A stretch of 64,000 nucleotides of DNA. Source: Arcuatula senhousia. Its lineage: Eukaryota; Mollusca; Bivalvia; Mytilida; Mytilidae. The first letter of the stretch is position 1; every line of letters starts with the position of its first letter. Made by a program: the position numbers and the translations under genes. Positions 12,901-27,900 of this stretch are shown here, one piece after another. Below the pieces are notes generated by a model. That model did not search any database and was not told where the DNA came from. It saw only the letters and a list, made by a program, of their open reading frames with translations. The DNA lies in the NCBI GenBank assembly GCA_963971305.1, contig OZ020313.1, positions 51,842,203-51,906,202 of the forward strand, given 5' to 3'.

Positions 12901-15900
12901 TATAATGCCCTTACTCAAACATGGTATTTGCATTTTGAGAATTTAGACTAAATCAGGTAATAAAACTTAAAACACCAAAATACTTATTTACATGTCTGTA
13001 TAAACACGTTTTATATTTGCTCATTGCAGTAAATGTTATATACTCTATAATGAAGATCATAAATTACATTTTATAAACTTTTATCTGCATAGTCTAGCCT
13101 TGTTATTTAGAATAATCTCAAGTTTACGCAATGAAATTTGTCTCGTAAAATATAGTTGACAATTATATGCACAGTTTGTACTCGTGACCCTAACCTTCTT
13201 TAGGGTGTGGTTTTTACTTTAATGATGCAAAACATTTTCCATAAGACCATGTCACTGCATTAAAATTAACACAAAAATAAGGACAAGCCATTAAAGGGCT
13301 TCCGGTGTTATGAGACGCATGTCCTTGTTCGATATTTCACCTGTGGTCGGTTGGCAAGTTAAAATTTCAAGATGATATGATTTCAAAAACTCATTCCGTT
13401 GATGCAGGAATTTCTTTTCAATAAAATTTCAGTCTATGACTTTGTTGTGTTTTCTTAGATTGTTGACTTAGTTCACAATCGTTTGGTTGAAATTATCGTA
13501 ACGGTGCATATACGGGACCTTTGCACCAAGACTAGGGTTTTCCATATCTACACGGTAGGAATTTAAAGAACGCACTCCGCACCGCCAGTAAATTTAAGAA
13601 TGTTAAGAAGAAAAAAACTTAAGCTTTTTACCTCTTTGATGTCAGGTTTATTGGATTATAAATATTGTCAAAACATTTCATGAAGTTGAATTGTAACTAA
13701 GTAGAAATTGAAACACGTAAGACAAATGAACCTGCTTTGCACCACATGTTTAACTAAGAAAAAACTGCAACCCAGAAAACAGATTGGAAACACATTTTAG
13801 AAATCATAATAAAATGTGCAATTGAGCATTTTTTTTTAATGGCAACAGTTATAAATTCTGACTAGAACTCTACAAGAGAGCAATTAACAGGATTTTATTA
13901 TGTGAACCAAATCCTTCAAGCCAAAACTTTCTATTTTACCTGAAGTAACTTCAAACAAGTCCATTGCCCTTCCGTCTTTAGTGCGACGATAGCATGCAGA
14001 AGTCAAAAGGTCAAATAAGGTACACAAATAGTAGAGTAGTCCAAAAGATCAAAGGATTTAAAACAGACTTTTCAATTATAGTAACCGGCCCCTATTTGGT
14101 TATGGCCATGACTGAAAGAGTATTCAAGGTCAAGTCATGATAGTACAAGAGCATGGATAAACTTAATTTTTGTTCGGTCAATAGTCTCGGCTTTAAGTGT
14201 ACAAAGTTTATGTTTCCTAGTTTGGTCCTTCGTTTGGACCACTGTACTTAAATTTGAAATTTTACAATCAATCAACATAGCGGAATAGTTTTGAACGAAA
14301 TAAACCAAGTTAATCAATGCCGCTTTATATCCAACGTAATTGTGCTTGTTTTAACGATACCCCTCTCCCATGCCACGCCAACGACAAACATGTCAATATA
14401 ACTCCGTATTTAGACGGAGAGGTCGAGAGTTCTACGTACTCAACATTTATATATATGAGATTGAATGGAGAATGTCTGCTAAATATTGTTCTGAACCTAT
14501 TACTGTAGATACAAATGTGCATGATATAAATCCTGGGTACATTTGGTCTGATGAGTCACCATCCTTGTTTCAAGAGGCTCTACTGTCTCTTGACATAAAG
14601 GATCAGCTAGAAAACCTCTCAAAAATTAAGCTTGATAGTGATGACCCAAAAACAACTATTGATGAAGCATCCATGGCTCTGACCAACATATTAACTGCTG
14701 CTGCCAATAAATCTCTAAAAAAACGTAAACCTCTTAACTCTAAAAAGCAAACTAAAAATAAAAAGTGGTTTGATTGTGATCTATTTAAAATGAGACGCAA
14801 TCTATTAAGTTATGGTAAGATCTACACAAAATATCCAAATGATCCTTTAGTCAAAGGACATTATTATAAATTACTGAGAATATATTCAAAAGCAAGGAAA
14901 ACTAAGCATCGTGAGTATAAGCAGTCACTGCTTAATCAGATAGAAACTCTTTATGAAGATGACCCCAAAAAATATTGGAAACTCATAAATGAGTTACAAG
15001 GAAAAGATAGCCATAATGATAACTCAATGATACAGCCTTCAGCATGGTTTTCACATTTTCAAACTTTGAATGAACCAAAAGAAGAGTTCAAAAATCAACT
15101 TAAAATACTAGAACAGAAAGTCAATATTCTTGAAAAAGAAAAGTGCTTTAATGAACTTGATATGAGGATCACTGAATCTGAAATATCTACTGCCATAGCA
15201 AGCTTAAAGGTAAATAAGGCAGCAGGTCTAGACAATATAACTAATAATATGCTTAAATCAGGTCATTCTTCCCTGTTACCCTGTTTGTTTAACATTTTTA
15301 ATTTATGTTTAACCAATGGTATTTATCCTGAAACCTGGACTCCAGGCTATATAGTACCACTGTATAAATCCAGTGATGCTTCAGACCCAAATAATTATAG
15401 AGGGATCACCATCACAGCTGCACTAGGGAAATTACTTAATAAGATATTAGATAACCGCCTCCAAAAATATTTGGAAAAACACAAAATTATTAATGATGCA
15501 CAAATTGGGTTCACTAAAAAAGCTAGACCATCAGACCACATGTTTATCCTTAAAACATTAATTGACAAATATTGCAGCCAAAAAGAGGGTAGATTATATG
15601 CCTGCTTTGTTGATTTTCAAAAGGCCTTTGATACAGTTATACATCAAGGCATTAAACTGAAATTACTTAATTTAGGTATCCAATGCATTTTTTACAATTT
15701 AATAAAGAGTATGTATAATCAAAGTAAATCATGTGTGCGAATAGATAAAAATAGGATTACTGAATTCTTTCATACAAACGTTGGAGTCAAGCAAGGGGAT
15801 AACTTAAGTCCTAATCTATTCAAAATTTTTATTAATGACTTACCAACATATATGAGCTGTACACCTGACCCGGTTGAATTGAATGATAGATTATTGCATT

Positions 15901-18900
15901 GCTTGTTATATGCAGATGATATTGTACTTCTTTCAACCTCTGCAGAGGGACTTCAAAAGAAACTTGATCAACTTAGTGTGTATTGTAAAGAATGGTGTTT
16001 GAAAATCAATACCACCAAAACAAAAATTTTGATCTTCAACAAAGCAGGCCGCCATATCAAGCAGTTATTTATATTTGATAATAACACAATTGAATGTGTT
16101 CAACAATGTAAATACCTAGGTATTACTTTTAGTGCATCTGGATCTTTTTCCTGTGCTCAAAGATTGCTATATAACAAAGCTCTTAAAGCATATCACAAAC
16201 TCCGCAAAGATTTTTTATCACTTAATCCAAGTGTGAAAAATTGTCTCCATGTTTTTGACCATACAATAAAACCTATTTTGCTGTATGGATCAGAAGTCTG
16301 GGGATACTTTAATCCCTTTAAGAAAAAGTTAAGCATAGATAATGCTAACATAGATGATGCATTCCCCAAATTACCAGCAGAAATTCTGCATATCAAATTT
16401 TGCAAAATTGTACTGGGGGTAAATAAAAGGGCCACAAATCTTGCCATACTCTCAGAACTGGGACGTTTTCCTTTACATTTTGATATATTAAAATCTATGA
16501 TTACTTATTGGTATCGTCTTGAGAACTTAGAGTCTTCATTTCCCATACTAAAAGATGCCTACTTGGTGTCAAAATCATTAAATGAAGCTAAGACACAATC
16601 TTGGTATGGATCTACGGCATTTATACTAAAACAAATTAAAGGTATTCAGGATCTAAAAAATGTGAGTCCTCACAAATTCTCAAACTCATATAAAAAACTA
16701 CTGAGTCAGTTCTACGGAGAGAAATGGCTCATTCAAATGCAAAAATCTTGTGATGGAAAATTGTGCAGCTATGGCAAATTCAAATGTAATTTCGGATTTG
16801 AACCATATCTGACACTTATTCGTTCCGAAGAGCACAGGAAAAATTTCACTAGACTAAGAATATCAGCACATAGATTAAGAATAGAACAAGGGCGTTATCA
16901 GGGTACTCCCCGGCAAAGTAGGACATGCCTCAGGTGTAGCTCAGACGAGGTAGACGATGAAATGCATTTTTTATTCGATTGTAAGTTTTTAGCAAATCTA
17001 AGAACAGAAATGCTTCAGACAGTCAATCAAAACTGTCCAAATTTTCAACAGCTGCATTCGAGTGGAAAGCTAATTTGGTTACTCAACACCGAAAACGTAG
17101 ATATATTACTAAAAATTTGTGAATTAATAAAGGCGTCTAATATTTAGTGGTGCAGGTGATTTAAAATCTAATTTTTAAATGGCAAGGACAAGTGTGTGTC
17201 ATAGAGCACCGTCCCTTGGTGCCGTTTGTACACGTGTAACCATTTAGCTTATATCTGCTTATGCATGTACATACGACACAAGGATGACCACCTGGTCCTG
17301 CAGCCACTCATATACAAGGGCCAAGACTGGAATGTGCCATAGAGCATTGTCCCTCGGTGCCATCTGCAGATATATTACCTCATGTGCTAGTGTATCTGCT
17401 TTTGACACGAGGATGGCCACTCCGGTTTTGTAGCTAACTTGTAGAATCATATTATATATAACTTTTTAAATCTAACTGTGCACCATTGCTTCCATTAATA
17501 GGCCGATCTCCTCGTCTGGGTTATACCTGAGTGCTTATAATAAGAATACTAGTACTTGTTATAATCTTAATGACTCCAAATATACTGAAAATAAATTAAC
17601 TAATATATAGGTGATAATTATATACTTCATATGTAACTTATATTAATTGTTATTACATTGTGTTAATTGCTCTGTATCATGCCCCTTGTGGGCCCATGCT
17701 TTTGGTAATAAAACATTCTTCTTCTTCTTCTTCTTCTATATAAACATGGAGTTTTATGCCTGACATTTAAACATGCACATGATTGTAATTTCAAATAAAA
17801 AGAAAGAGAAAATTTGTTTTATTGTTTAAAATGACAATTAAACGTCTACAATAAATGTCAAAACCAAAACAAACTGTACGAGTAAAATGTTGTCTTAAAT
17901 GGCAAAAAGAAACTAGTTAATAACTGAAGTAAAATAGTTGTAAAATGTTACCTCATTCATTAATTACCTCTTGGCAGCGGTTTACAAACAAGATACTTGT
18001 GGCAATCCACAAACGTTTGTATCCCATACTTTATATAGTTTACTATGTTGTTCTAGATAGTCTATTATACTAAACAACATCAGAAATGCGAGAACTATTG
18101 AACTTGGTTGAGCACTGTCCTTATTCATTCGTAGTTAGGTACTAGTATAACAATTGTGGGATTTATCAGTGTTTTCTGGTGCTGTATTTTCAAAACTTTG
18201 ATATCCAAACACCCCTTTTTGGTATTTTTTGCTTCTTTGCAATAAAATAGAGTTTTCTCTTTTTTTTTTTCAGTTTGTGTTACGAATGGCCCCTTGGGTA
18301 TGATCACAGGAGCTATCCAGGATTGGCAAATTACAGCGTCATCGACGTATCCAAAAGAATGGGACAAGAAATGCAGCGAAAAATATGCACGAGTTTATCT
18401 ACCGAACAAATACGGATGGTGTGCAAAATACAAATCGTCATCGGAATGGCTCAAAATAGATCTCGGAGTAGCAGCAAGGGTAAGCTTTAGTAGTCAGCTA
18501 TAATTAAATTCTGGTATGGGTTATTAACCTTTCTACATTGAGATTGAATATACAGCTCGAGATGTCAAATCCGGGTATTATGTGAGCATATAAATTCAAA
18601 TTAGTTTGAAATAGATTAAACCTGTTTTGAGTTTCTTTGTCGTTTGACCTTGGCATGAACTGACTTAGACAAACATAATTCAAAAAGTAGACTTATCGCA
18701 GATTATGGATAATCTCTATGCAGTAGGTGCAAATTTGTGATAAGAACAACTTTGTCAGTCACTCTTGTAACTTAAGGTCGAAAAGTGTTGACTTTAAAAA
18801 CTAGATCTTTCAGAACTTTGAGTAAAATTTTCGTGTATAAATCTATTTGTACCTTTTAAAATAAGGAGTTCAGTCGTCTTTGAAATATTTACACCTGTGA

Positions 18901-21900
18901 CCAGATCATTTATATCTTTCATATTCTATACTTTAAAATAAATTCTGGTTTTCACCTCATTTGTTTACATGCCGTGCTGAACGATGCACTAGTATTAGAG
19001 GTGAAGTAATCCGCCTATCGGGGGTCGAATGGGTTCACAAATATCCATCACATCAATAAGTTTGTATCTTTTATGTGTTCAACCTTTATTGATAGTTACA
19101 GTAGCTATTCAATAAAGTTTTTGATCCGCGATTGAATCTTTAAATCTGTGACCATCAACATTTTCTTTTATTTATCATCCAAAACTAGCATGTATCATAT
19201 GTGTTAAAGAAAGCATGCTTTGGCTAATAGGTAAACCTTAACTCTGTTAACTGCAATGCTTCTCATACTCATAACGGATTAAAATACATATAAAGAAGTT
19301 TGAAAAAAAAACATTCGTTTAAACAAAGCATCAGACACAATTGCAGTTTCCGTCCACTTGAAATGATCCAAAAAATCGTCATAATCTTCGTGTACTAAGG
19401 CAACGAATTGTCCTAAATGTGATACGACCAGCGAGTCCTTATTTTTCTGATTTACATGCAGGTTTTAGAAAGGCATGATTTGTTCTACGAAAAGCTTCTG
19501 CTGGAGTATTTGCTTATTTTGTTCTACGAAATGCTTCGGCGGGAGTATTTGCTTATTTTTTTCTTCTCCCTTTGGCATTTCACTTACTTTTTGATGTGGT
19601 TAGCTTACAAAATCATCATGATCTCAGGTTTTAAGCTTTATTTCTATTTATACAAGTAAAGCCTCAGGAACACACTAAATGATCTAAGGACAAAAAATAT
19701 ATATATAATTATATGGAAAACTTTAAACTGTCAGCATCATTAAATATTAAAAATCATGTAAATAAGAGATTAATATTCAAGTATGATTTTTAAATAATAA
19801 AGATGTCATTGGCTTTCCACGGATACCACAGAATGACAAATCAGTTTCTATTCTTTCATTGTTCACAAAACACATTTTTAAAATCCTCCAAAATAATGGG
19901 GAAGAGTTTTTTAATTTGATTCAGTGTTGAGTTTGTGATTTGACTATTACCCCCCGATGATGATGATTTATGTTCGACTTAACCATGCAAGGTGAGCTCT
20001 CGTCTTTATTCTATCTGCATCGTCTTCCTTTTGATCACAGCACGGATAAGCAAGTTTCTGATGAATATTTCTTTTTAATAAACCTTAAATTGTTGAATTT
20101 AATGTCTCTCATTTAAATGGGTTTAGTATTGCATGTATGTAGATACAAATGGTGAAATTCTAGAATGACACGACAGAATTTTTATTTCAGCTTGAAAGAG
20201 AGCATGAATCTTAATCACCATCTGAAGCATATTTCTCCTATTATTTCCATTTTATAACTGCCCTTCATATCTTCCTGTAACAAAAGATAGTTAATCCAAC
20301 GAAAAGAATGTATTTACATTGTATTCGGGTTTTCGAATATTTGCTTCATCATTAGTTTATGAGATGACACTGCCCCTGGTGGTGTATAATATTAATTCCA
20401 TCTCGGATGAGGACGCGAATATAATACGGAGATATACGTAGCCCCAGAACAAAAGTGTTTTTCTCAATTTTTTATTGAAATTGTTACTGTTTAAATGATT
20501 ATGTTTCATATGATATCTTTTAAACTTGTTAGTTTTAATTTACTGACTTGAATTTCAGTCTTAAGGTTAACTCAGTAATAAAACTTGTAGTTTAACCTTA
20601 GAAATATAAAGTTTCTTTTTTTGTAGCAATGTCTTGAATATAAATTGTTTTCTCGTGTCACGTTTTACTTGGACTAAAACGCGTTTGCTTATAATTGTGC
20701 ATTTACAACTGTTCTTTTGGCTATATATGTAAATTTTCAAATGTTTTAAATGGTCAAATAATTATTGTTTGTATTTTACACACAATTAAGCATTAGGTAA
20801 ATGTTTACTATGAACTGCAATGCCACGACAATCGCCACAGATAGCAAAATCGTGTATTTGATAAACTTAATGAAGAAGCCCAAAACTGAATATATAGAAT
20901 AATAGCGAGCATAGCTCGAGCGGAGAGCTCTACGGTATTTGTTTCCGCGAGAAATTTGCTAATGCTGATTTAGATTTTTTATGGTCCGGAAAGGGTTATT
21001 ATTTTTACAGGTCCGGAGTGAATGTTAAAATAATTTATAAGAAAAGAAATAATGTTTAAAAAAATAATAAATTGCGTTTTTTACAAGAAAATAATATTCT
21101 TAAAATAATAAATACACATAAGCTGCTCGTTTCGTCATGGTTATATGCACGTACGAAACTAACGTGTCTCGAAGCTTAATCGCCCCATACCATCTCGCCC
21201 CAAAATAAGCAAATGGAAATATTGGAAATTAAATGATAGCGATATCCCTGAATGTCGACATTTAGAACAAAAAACGTAGTCCCTTTTAGCTATGCTCGCA
21301 TTTAGGCAATGCCTACTCCATATTAGGTTCATATTATTCTATGCATTAAGCTTTGAGCTTCTTCAAATCATAAGTCCTCAACAAAAAAGTTACGAGAAAC
21401 TCTTTGATGTTTGCTCGAAGCTGAAATACCGATCGTCTTTTATTCTGTAATCTACGTGCTTAAAATTCTTTCCGATTTGGAAATTCCTTGTCTTTCTCAT
21501 GTTTTTGTGTTTTGCTGTCTCAGTAAGCCAAGTAATTATTCTGGGGTCAAAGGGCATGTATATTTTGCAAACAACTTCTAACACCTTTTTGGTCTCCACG
21601 TAGAAGAGTGACTTATTCCAAGGGAGAGTAATCCCGTGATATCTTGATTGGAATCTCGATGATTTAATATTTACAAAAACCTATTTACATAGAGATGTTT
21701 TAAATCTCAAAGAACAATTTACCCATCTTATTGATTGAATAACTTGCATAATATTCAATAAGTTTCCCTACAGAAAATAGCTTATTATGAGATTTTTTCC
21801 TTTTAATTCGTGTGATATTCAGGTGAACATACAAATATAGATACGATCAGGAGACATAATGGCTATCCTGTTATCTTAAAGCAGAACTGAGGTGTTAATA

Positions 21901-24900
21901 CTCAAATAAAATGTATATGTCACAAACAGGGCACAATAAAACGTTTTAAAAAGCGTTGACAATTTAATGAATTCCAATACAAAGTACATGCTTATGGTAA
22001 ATGTTCTATGACATATAATTATATATAAATGTTGCCGACTAAAATTTTAATCTTTCGAATGCATAATTTCAATTTGCCTTCATATATTAACTCGAGGAGT
22101 AAGTTCCTACGACAGAAAGCATGGCCACGCATCCTCAAAGAGCAAGACAAGCGTCTATAATTTTTTTCAGAGACATTCTAATTCACACATGCCGTCATGA
22201 TTTCTTTGAAAAGTTTGAAATTATTTCAGAATTACTTATGATAATTTTGAAGTCATTATTTTTGCCTTAATCTGATTAAAGAGTTCAACTATCCGACTAA
22301 TTTCATTAGATTATTTCAAAGTTTCTTGGGAGTTTTTCTTTGATTCTGTCCACAATATACTTTCACGCGGACATAAACTGATTAGAACAATTTCTGCATC
22401 AACGATAATTGTCTAAAGAATAATTTAATTTTGAAATTGATAATGAACTTTTAAGCCATACGGAAAACAGTCTTAATTCACTTCATACTATGTTCACGAT
22501 GTCAGAATTGAGTAAATTACACATGTCGCATTTCTGGATTAACGTAACGTAAAATCGGAGATCTGTGATCGCGATCAGAGCTTTCAATACTGATCAAATG
22601 ATCAAATACAAGTTTGACAGCATTGAAGTTTTGTCAATCTTTTCTACGCCAATATATATAGAACTTTTGTACTTTCTGTCTATAAAAACGTATTGTTGAA
22701 ATAACTATTTAAAATTTTGGCATGATTTTATCTGGGTTTTCGCAAGGTTCTCTATCGCTGATATCCCGATCCGTGACAGGGTGTTGTCAGGCCGGTTTTC
22801 TTGTTCTGGGTTTTAGGATTATGTGATATTATAAGACATTACAATCATTATATGTTTTACTCTATTTCATAATGAGGTTATTTAAAATTTTCGAAGTTTA
22901 TTGCAGTATTTAACAATAATTATGACATAAATCTTGATTAGAAATTTGAAGACATAAATGTTATAACCAAACCCTTTTATCAGATTTTACTTGTATTTCG
23001 TTTCACAATAATATGTAACGTGACAAAACAAAGATACATGTATGCTGTGATTTTTAAATATCAAAACGCAAGGTTTAAAAAAAGACATTATAAATACGTT
23101 ATAGTAAGCCTTTTTGGTAACGTGTATGACGTTATTTTCCAGGTGACGGGGGTCATCACACAGGGACGGGGTGACGGTAAAGAATGGGTGACGTCATTTA
23201 AAGTATCGTACAGCATGGACGATTACAACGAGCAGTACGTCACAGACCAGTATGAGAACCATAAGGTAAAAAGGCGGGAAAGTATAAGGTTCTGGGGATG
23301 GTAATAAAATATATCGCTCTTATAGATGTTTATGTTACAAGAGCTATATCAAACATATAATATTTGTGGATTTTCTACCTTATATTTGTCTTCCTTGCAA
23401 GAGCTACATTATATAACCCAGTTTGTTTTTTTTTTATTCTAAACTGAATTCGAAGTAATTGATTTGACTATTGCCTAATAAAAAAAACAGAAAATACGTA
23501 TTTAAAACTAAAACAAAATATAGCTTTTGTTTAATGAATCTGAGTCTGATCATTTTTCTTATTTAGCTTTTAATATAAATAAGTTAAAAGAAATGACACC
23601 AAAAATATCAGAAAACAGGGTTTAGGTCAGCCTGTATAAAATATTTAGGTTTATAGCATGTCAAGTATACAACAGACTACTTAAGTAAGGATGTCCATCT
23701 AGTTTTATGTTTTTATTCCGTGTCGTTCTGACTCCGGCCAAGACTACTTATAAAATAATAAAATTGTTTATATAGTCCAAACATACTTGACTATAAAGCT
23801 TAATTTTATTTGTTCATTATAGCCTTATTTAGGTGTGTCAAAAATACTATTTTATTTTGAGCCTTACGTTTTATTTCACTCTATTTATTAAATCGAACAG
23901 ATGTTTGCAATTCTTGTTATTTGTTTTCACATACGTAAATTTTGACAATAGTGATCTTATAAAATAAGCACATGCTTGTTTTTAGATCACCAGTTAAACC
24001 TTATTTTTTATGCAATGATAATTTTCTTCCTTGATAGGTTTTCGAAGGGAACACTGATGCATTTTCCATCAAACACACTTATTTGGATAGGCCAGTAATA
24101 GCTCGTTATATAAAGTTCCACACCGTAGACTGGCATCGCCACCCTAGTATGAGAGTGGAAGTTCTGGGTTGCCAATGTAAGTATATGTTCAAGATGACAT
24201 AATATGCCTATATTGCACAGATTTCATTGAAGAATGGACAAAATGAAAATAATGTGCAGTATGACGTTAGACTGCAAAAGGTCGACAAAATGTTGAAACT
24301 AAATAACAAGTAGACCAAGATAAGATATATAAGACGAATAATAAGTAAATGAGTATAGAAACTATTTTATTTGGGAAGACGTATAGAACGTTCGTATTAT
24401 AAACAAAATAACTAAGTATCTCTAACTTGAAGGACTCGTTATTCTTAATGCTCCCGAGAACTTTGGATCACACTTGAGTCTTTATGGTAAGGAATGTTTA
24501 CAAGAATGATAAGAACTGCAATTAAATGGTCGTGCTCAATGCACACTTTCATACATTAGCATTATAAATGTTTATGTGAAGAATAAAACTGAGATGAATT
24601 AGGTTGAGTTTTAATGTTTTGCATGATGAAGCTTTTTTACCTGTCTCTTGAACACCTGTGCTAATTTCTACTTAAAACACCCCTTTTTTAATCAGATTTT
24701 TTCCCTAAAAAGGACTGAAGTAAATAATCTAATTAAAAATAAATAAGTGTATCACTCTTTTGTGTAAAAGCGGTTTTCAACTTGAAGCAATAGATACCTT
24801 TAGCTGAGTACCATTATATTAACCTAGATTTGCAATGTCATGAAGTGCCTTTGGTCTATGTAGAGAAAAGGTCACATGTAAGAAATAAAGTACGAAGCGA

Positions 24901-27900
24901 TTGTCAGGGAAATTTACATTACGCTAAAAAAATATATTATTCTATCTTTTGCAATTTCCAAAGAGCAAGGATAACATTTGGTTACTTTGCAGAGTAGCTT
25001 ATTTCCCTTGCAATCCATCTGTTATGTAATTTCAATGTCTGGGTACCAGTAGGAACGGTATGATCCTCTGCAGTAAATTAAATTGTCCAACCGTACCAGC
25101 CCCTCCTTTTAAAGTGGCAGTCATTTAACTCCCGATTGGCCTTTGTCCCCATTCCATTTCCTCCACTACATCATCATTTCATGTTCATTTTATCACTCCT
25201 ATCATAAAAGCCAAATTTGCGCTGTTTGGACGAAAGGTTAACTGATGTACTATGTGTGTGCACTAATTAATATTTATTCACTTTTTTTTTGTAGTATGTA
25301 AAGAACAGATTGGATTACCACCGTATGGGAAGATAAGAGCGTCCACGTGGGCCAAGAATAGAAAGAAAAGCTCGTGCCAGCCAGAAGATGGCAATGTATT
25401 AAGTAACAAAGCATGGTGTGCAAAGAAACAAAATGGTAGGAACTTAGATATATGTTCACTTGTTCACTTCTGTAATCAATACAAAATGGTATGAACTTAG
25501 ATATATGTTCACTTGTTCACTTCTGTAATCAATACAAAATGGTATGAACTTAGATATATGTTCACTTGTTCACTTCTGTAATCAAAACAAAATGGTATGA
25601 ACTTAGATATATGTTCACTTGTTCACTTCTGTAATCAATACAAAATGGTATGAACTTAGATATATGTTCACTTGTTCACTTCTGTAATCAATACAAAATG
25701 GTATGAACTTAGATATATGTTCACTTGTTCACTTCTGTAATCAAAACAAAATGGTATGAACTTAGATATACGTTCACTTGTTCACTTCTGTAATCAATAC
25801 AAAATGGTATGAACTTAGATATATGTTCACTTGTTCACTTCTATAGAAACAAAATAGTAGGAACTTAGATATATGTTCACTTGTTCACTTCTGTAATCAA
25901 TACAAAATGGTATGAACTAAGATACATGTTCACTTCTTCACTTCTGTAATCAATACAAAACGGTATGAACTTAGATACATGTTCACTTGGTCGCTTCAAT
26001 ACAAATGGTAGGAACTTAGATATATGTTCACTTGTTCACTTCTGTAATCAAAACAAAATGGTATGAACTTAGATACATGTTCACTTGTTCACTTCTGTAA
26101 TCAATACAAAACGGTATGAACTTAGATACATGTTCACTTGGTCGCTTCAATACAAATGGTAGGAACTTAGATATATGTTCACTTGTTCACTTCTGTAATC
26201 AAAACAAAATGGTATGAACTTAGATATATGTTCACTTGTTCACTTCTGTAATCAATACAAAATGGTATGAACTTAGATACATGTTCACTTGGTCGCTTCA
26301 ATACAAATGGTAGGAACTTAGATATATGTTCACTTCCGGAGCACCTGAGTTCACTCTGGTTTCGACTAGAGTTCGCGTTGTTGATTGATATTCAGTTGTT
26401 TTGTGTTTCCATGTTTTACATGTTGTCTGTTTTTGTCCCGTTCTTGTTGGTGTTTGCTGGTTTTGTCTCTGCCCTTTCGGACTTTTGATATTCGGATACC
26501 CCATTGATACCTCTGCTTCTCTTGTTCACTTCAATACAAATGTATAGCGTTAGTGACATCTAGCAAGGAATTTCGTTAAACCGGTGTCAGGTGCCCTACT
26601 AAACTTTCAGTGAGGTTCGAGCGTTAGATCTACAGTGAAGATCAGTGAAGGACTCCCTGTGACTTGATGATGAACAGCAATAAAAGCGCTGTTACTTTGC
26701 TTTGTATCACTTCAGTATTTATAATCAAAGCATGCATATATACATTTTAGATGTTCAGTCATAATTTTTAATCCTTTTCCATTTAAATTTCCTAGAGAAA
26801 AAAAATAGAAATATGAAAAAGCCCTAAGTATTTAAAGTCGACATTTCCTTCTTGTAACACAGCAGACAAGCTTAGTCAAACCATTAAAGGTCGTCTGATA
26901 TTGCATTCAAGTCGCATGCTTTTCTTAATTACATCCCAAAATAGAAGTATACAATTTATTCTTTGAACTTTCAAAAAGTAAGATTTGGTTATATTTCACC
27001 GTGTTCGTTTTATCGCTTTATCTGATCTTCCTTGCAATTTTATTTCCCAATCCTGTGCATATCTGCATATATTTGAATAATAAATTAATGTAATACAGTA
27101 TTTATTTGATAATTTACGAAGCGTTAAATACCATCTTTTTGATAAAAAATGAACATTCATTTTAAGTTTTTGGAAAAAAAACAAGTAGTTAAATAGGTTA
27201 AGGCTCTTTATATATAAGGTAAAACGAGTTTATTTCTCAAATGGTTACACATTGGCGTTAAGTTTACAAAAAATCCATGTTTCTGGATAAACAACAAACA
27301 TGCAAGATAATACAAAGTTTCAGACCGATAACTACAGAGCACTTGAAGTGAGTTGAGTTGACAGAGGTGACGAAACCAAAATAAATTTCCCCTGAAAATA
27401 GTGATAATTTGATAATAAAAAAGAACTAATGTTGGAAAGGATACAAAAGTAATGGACTTTTCACTTTTTGTTATTTAGAGAATAATAAACTAAGACCCAT
27501 TTCAAATGTTTGTATTTGATTTTGCAAATCAGGTTAAACAAACTTGTAAATTAAATCACAACTATTTGCAACGGGACAATTCACAAAAGCCACTTTTAAA
27601 CACTTTATGGAAGAATTTCCGAAAGTCCGCTGTTGTCCTTTGAAACTTCTTTTTTTCAATTGGAAAATATTTGTAAATTTGCATCTAAATATTTCTACAA
27701 ACAAAGATTTAGTATTTAAACCTCATCCAAACATTCTGTAGGTGAAATAATTACGGTTAAATTGTTTGAACAGAATAAGCCTAAAGTATGGAAGTAAAAG
27801 AGAAGTAAACTCTCTTCACGTCACAGTATACAAGCGGGTATATTTACACGTGGAAACGTTACAAATAGACAGATTATCCCAGGTTAGGGTGTGAGAAATT

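Larger units (their letters stand above)
18480..23142. other. Intron 2
   Basis: 4.66 kb intron. It contains a 39-bp tandem duplication (19482-19559) and an inverted-repeat element (20871-21365), described separately. Otherwise AT-rich with no exon-like block. It ends with TTATTTTCCAG. Confidence 0.8.

Noticed and set aside
23020..23304. 94-codon frame as its own gene
   Set aside because: Only 23143-23265 is coding (exon 3); the flanks are intron in the same frame by chance.
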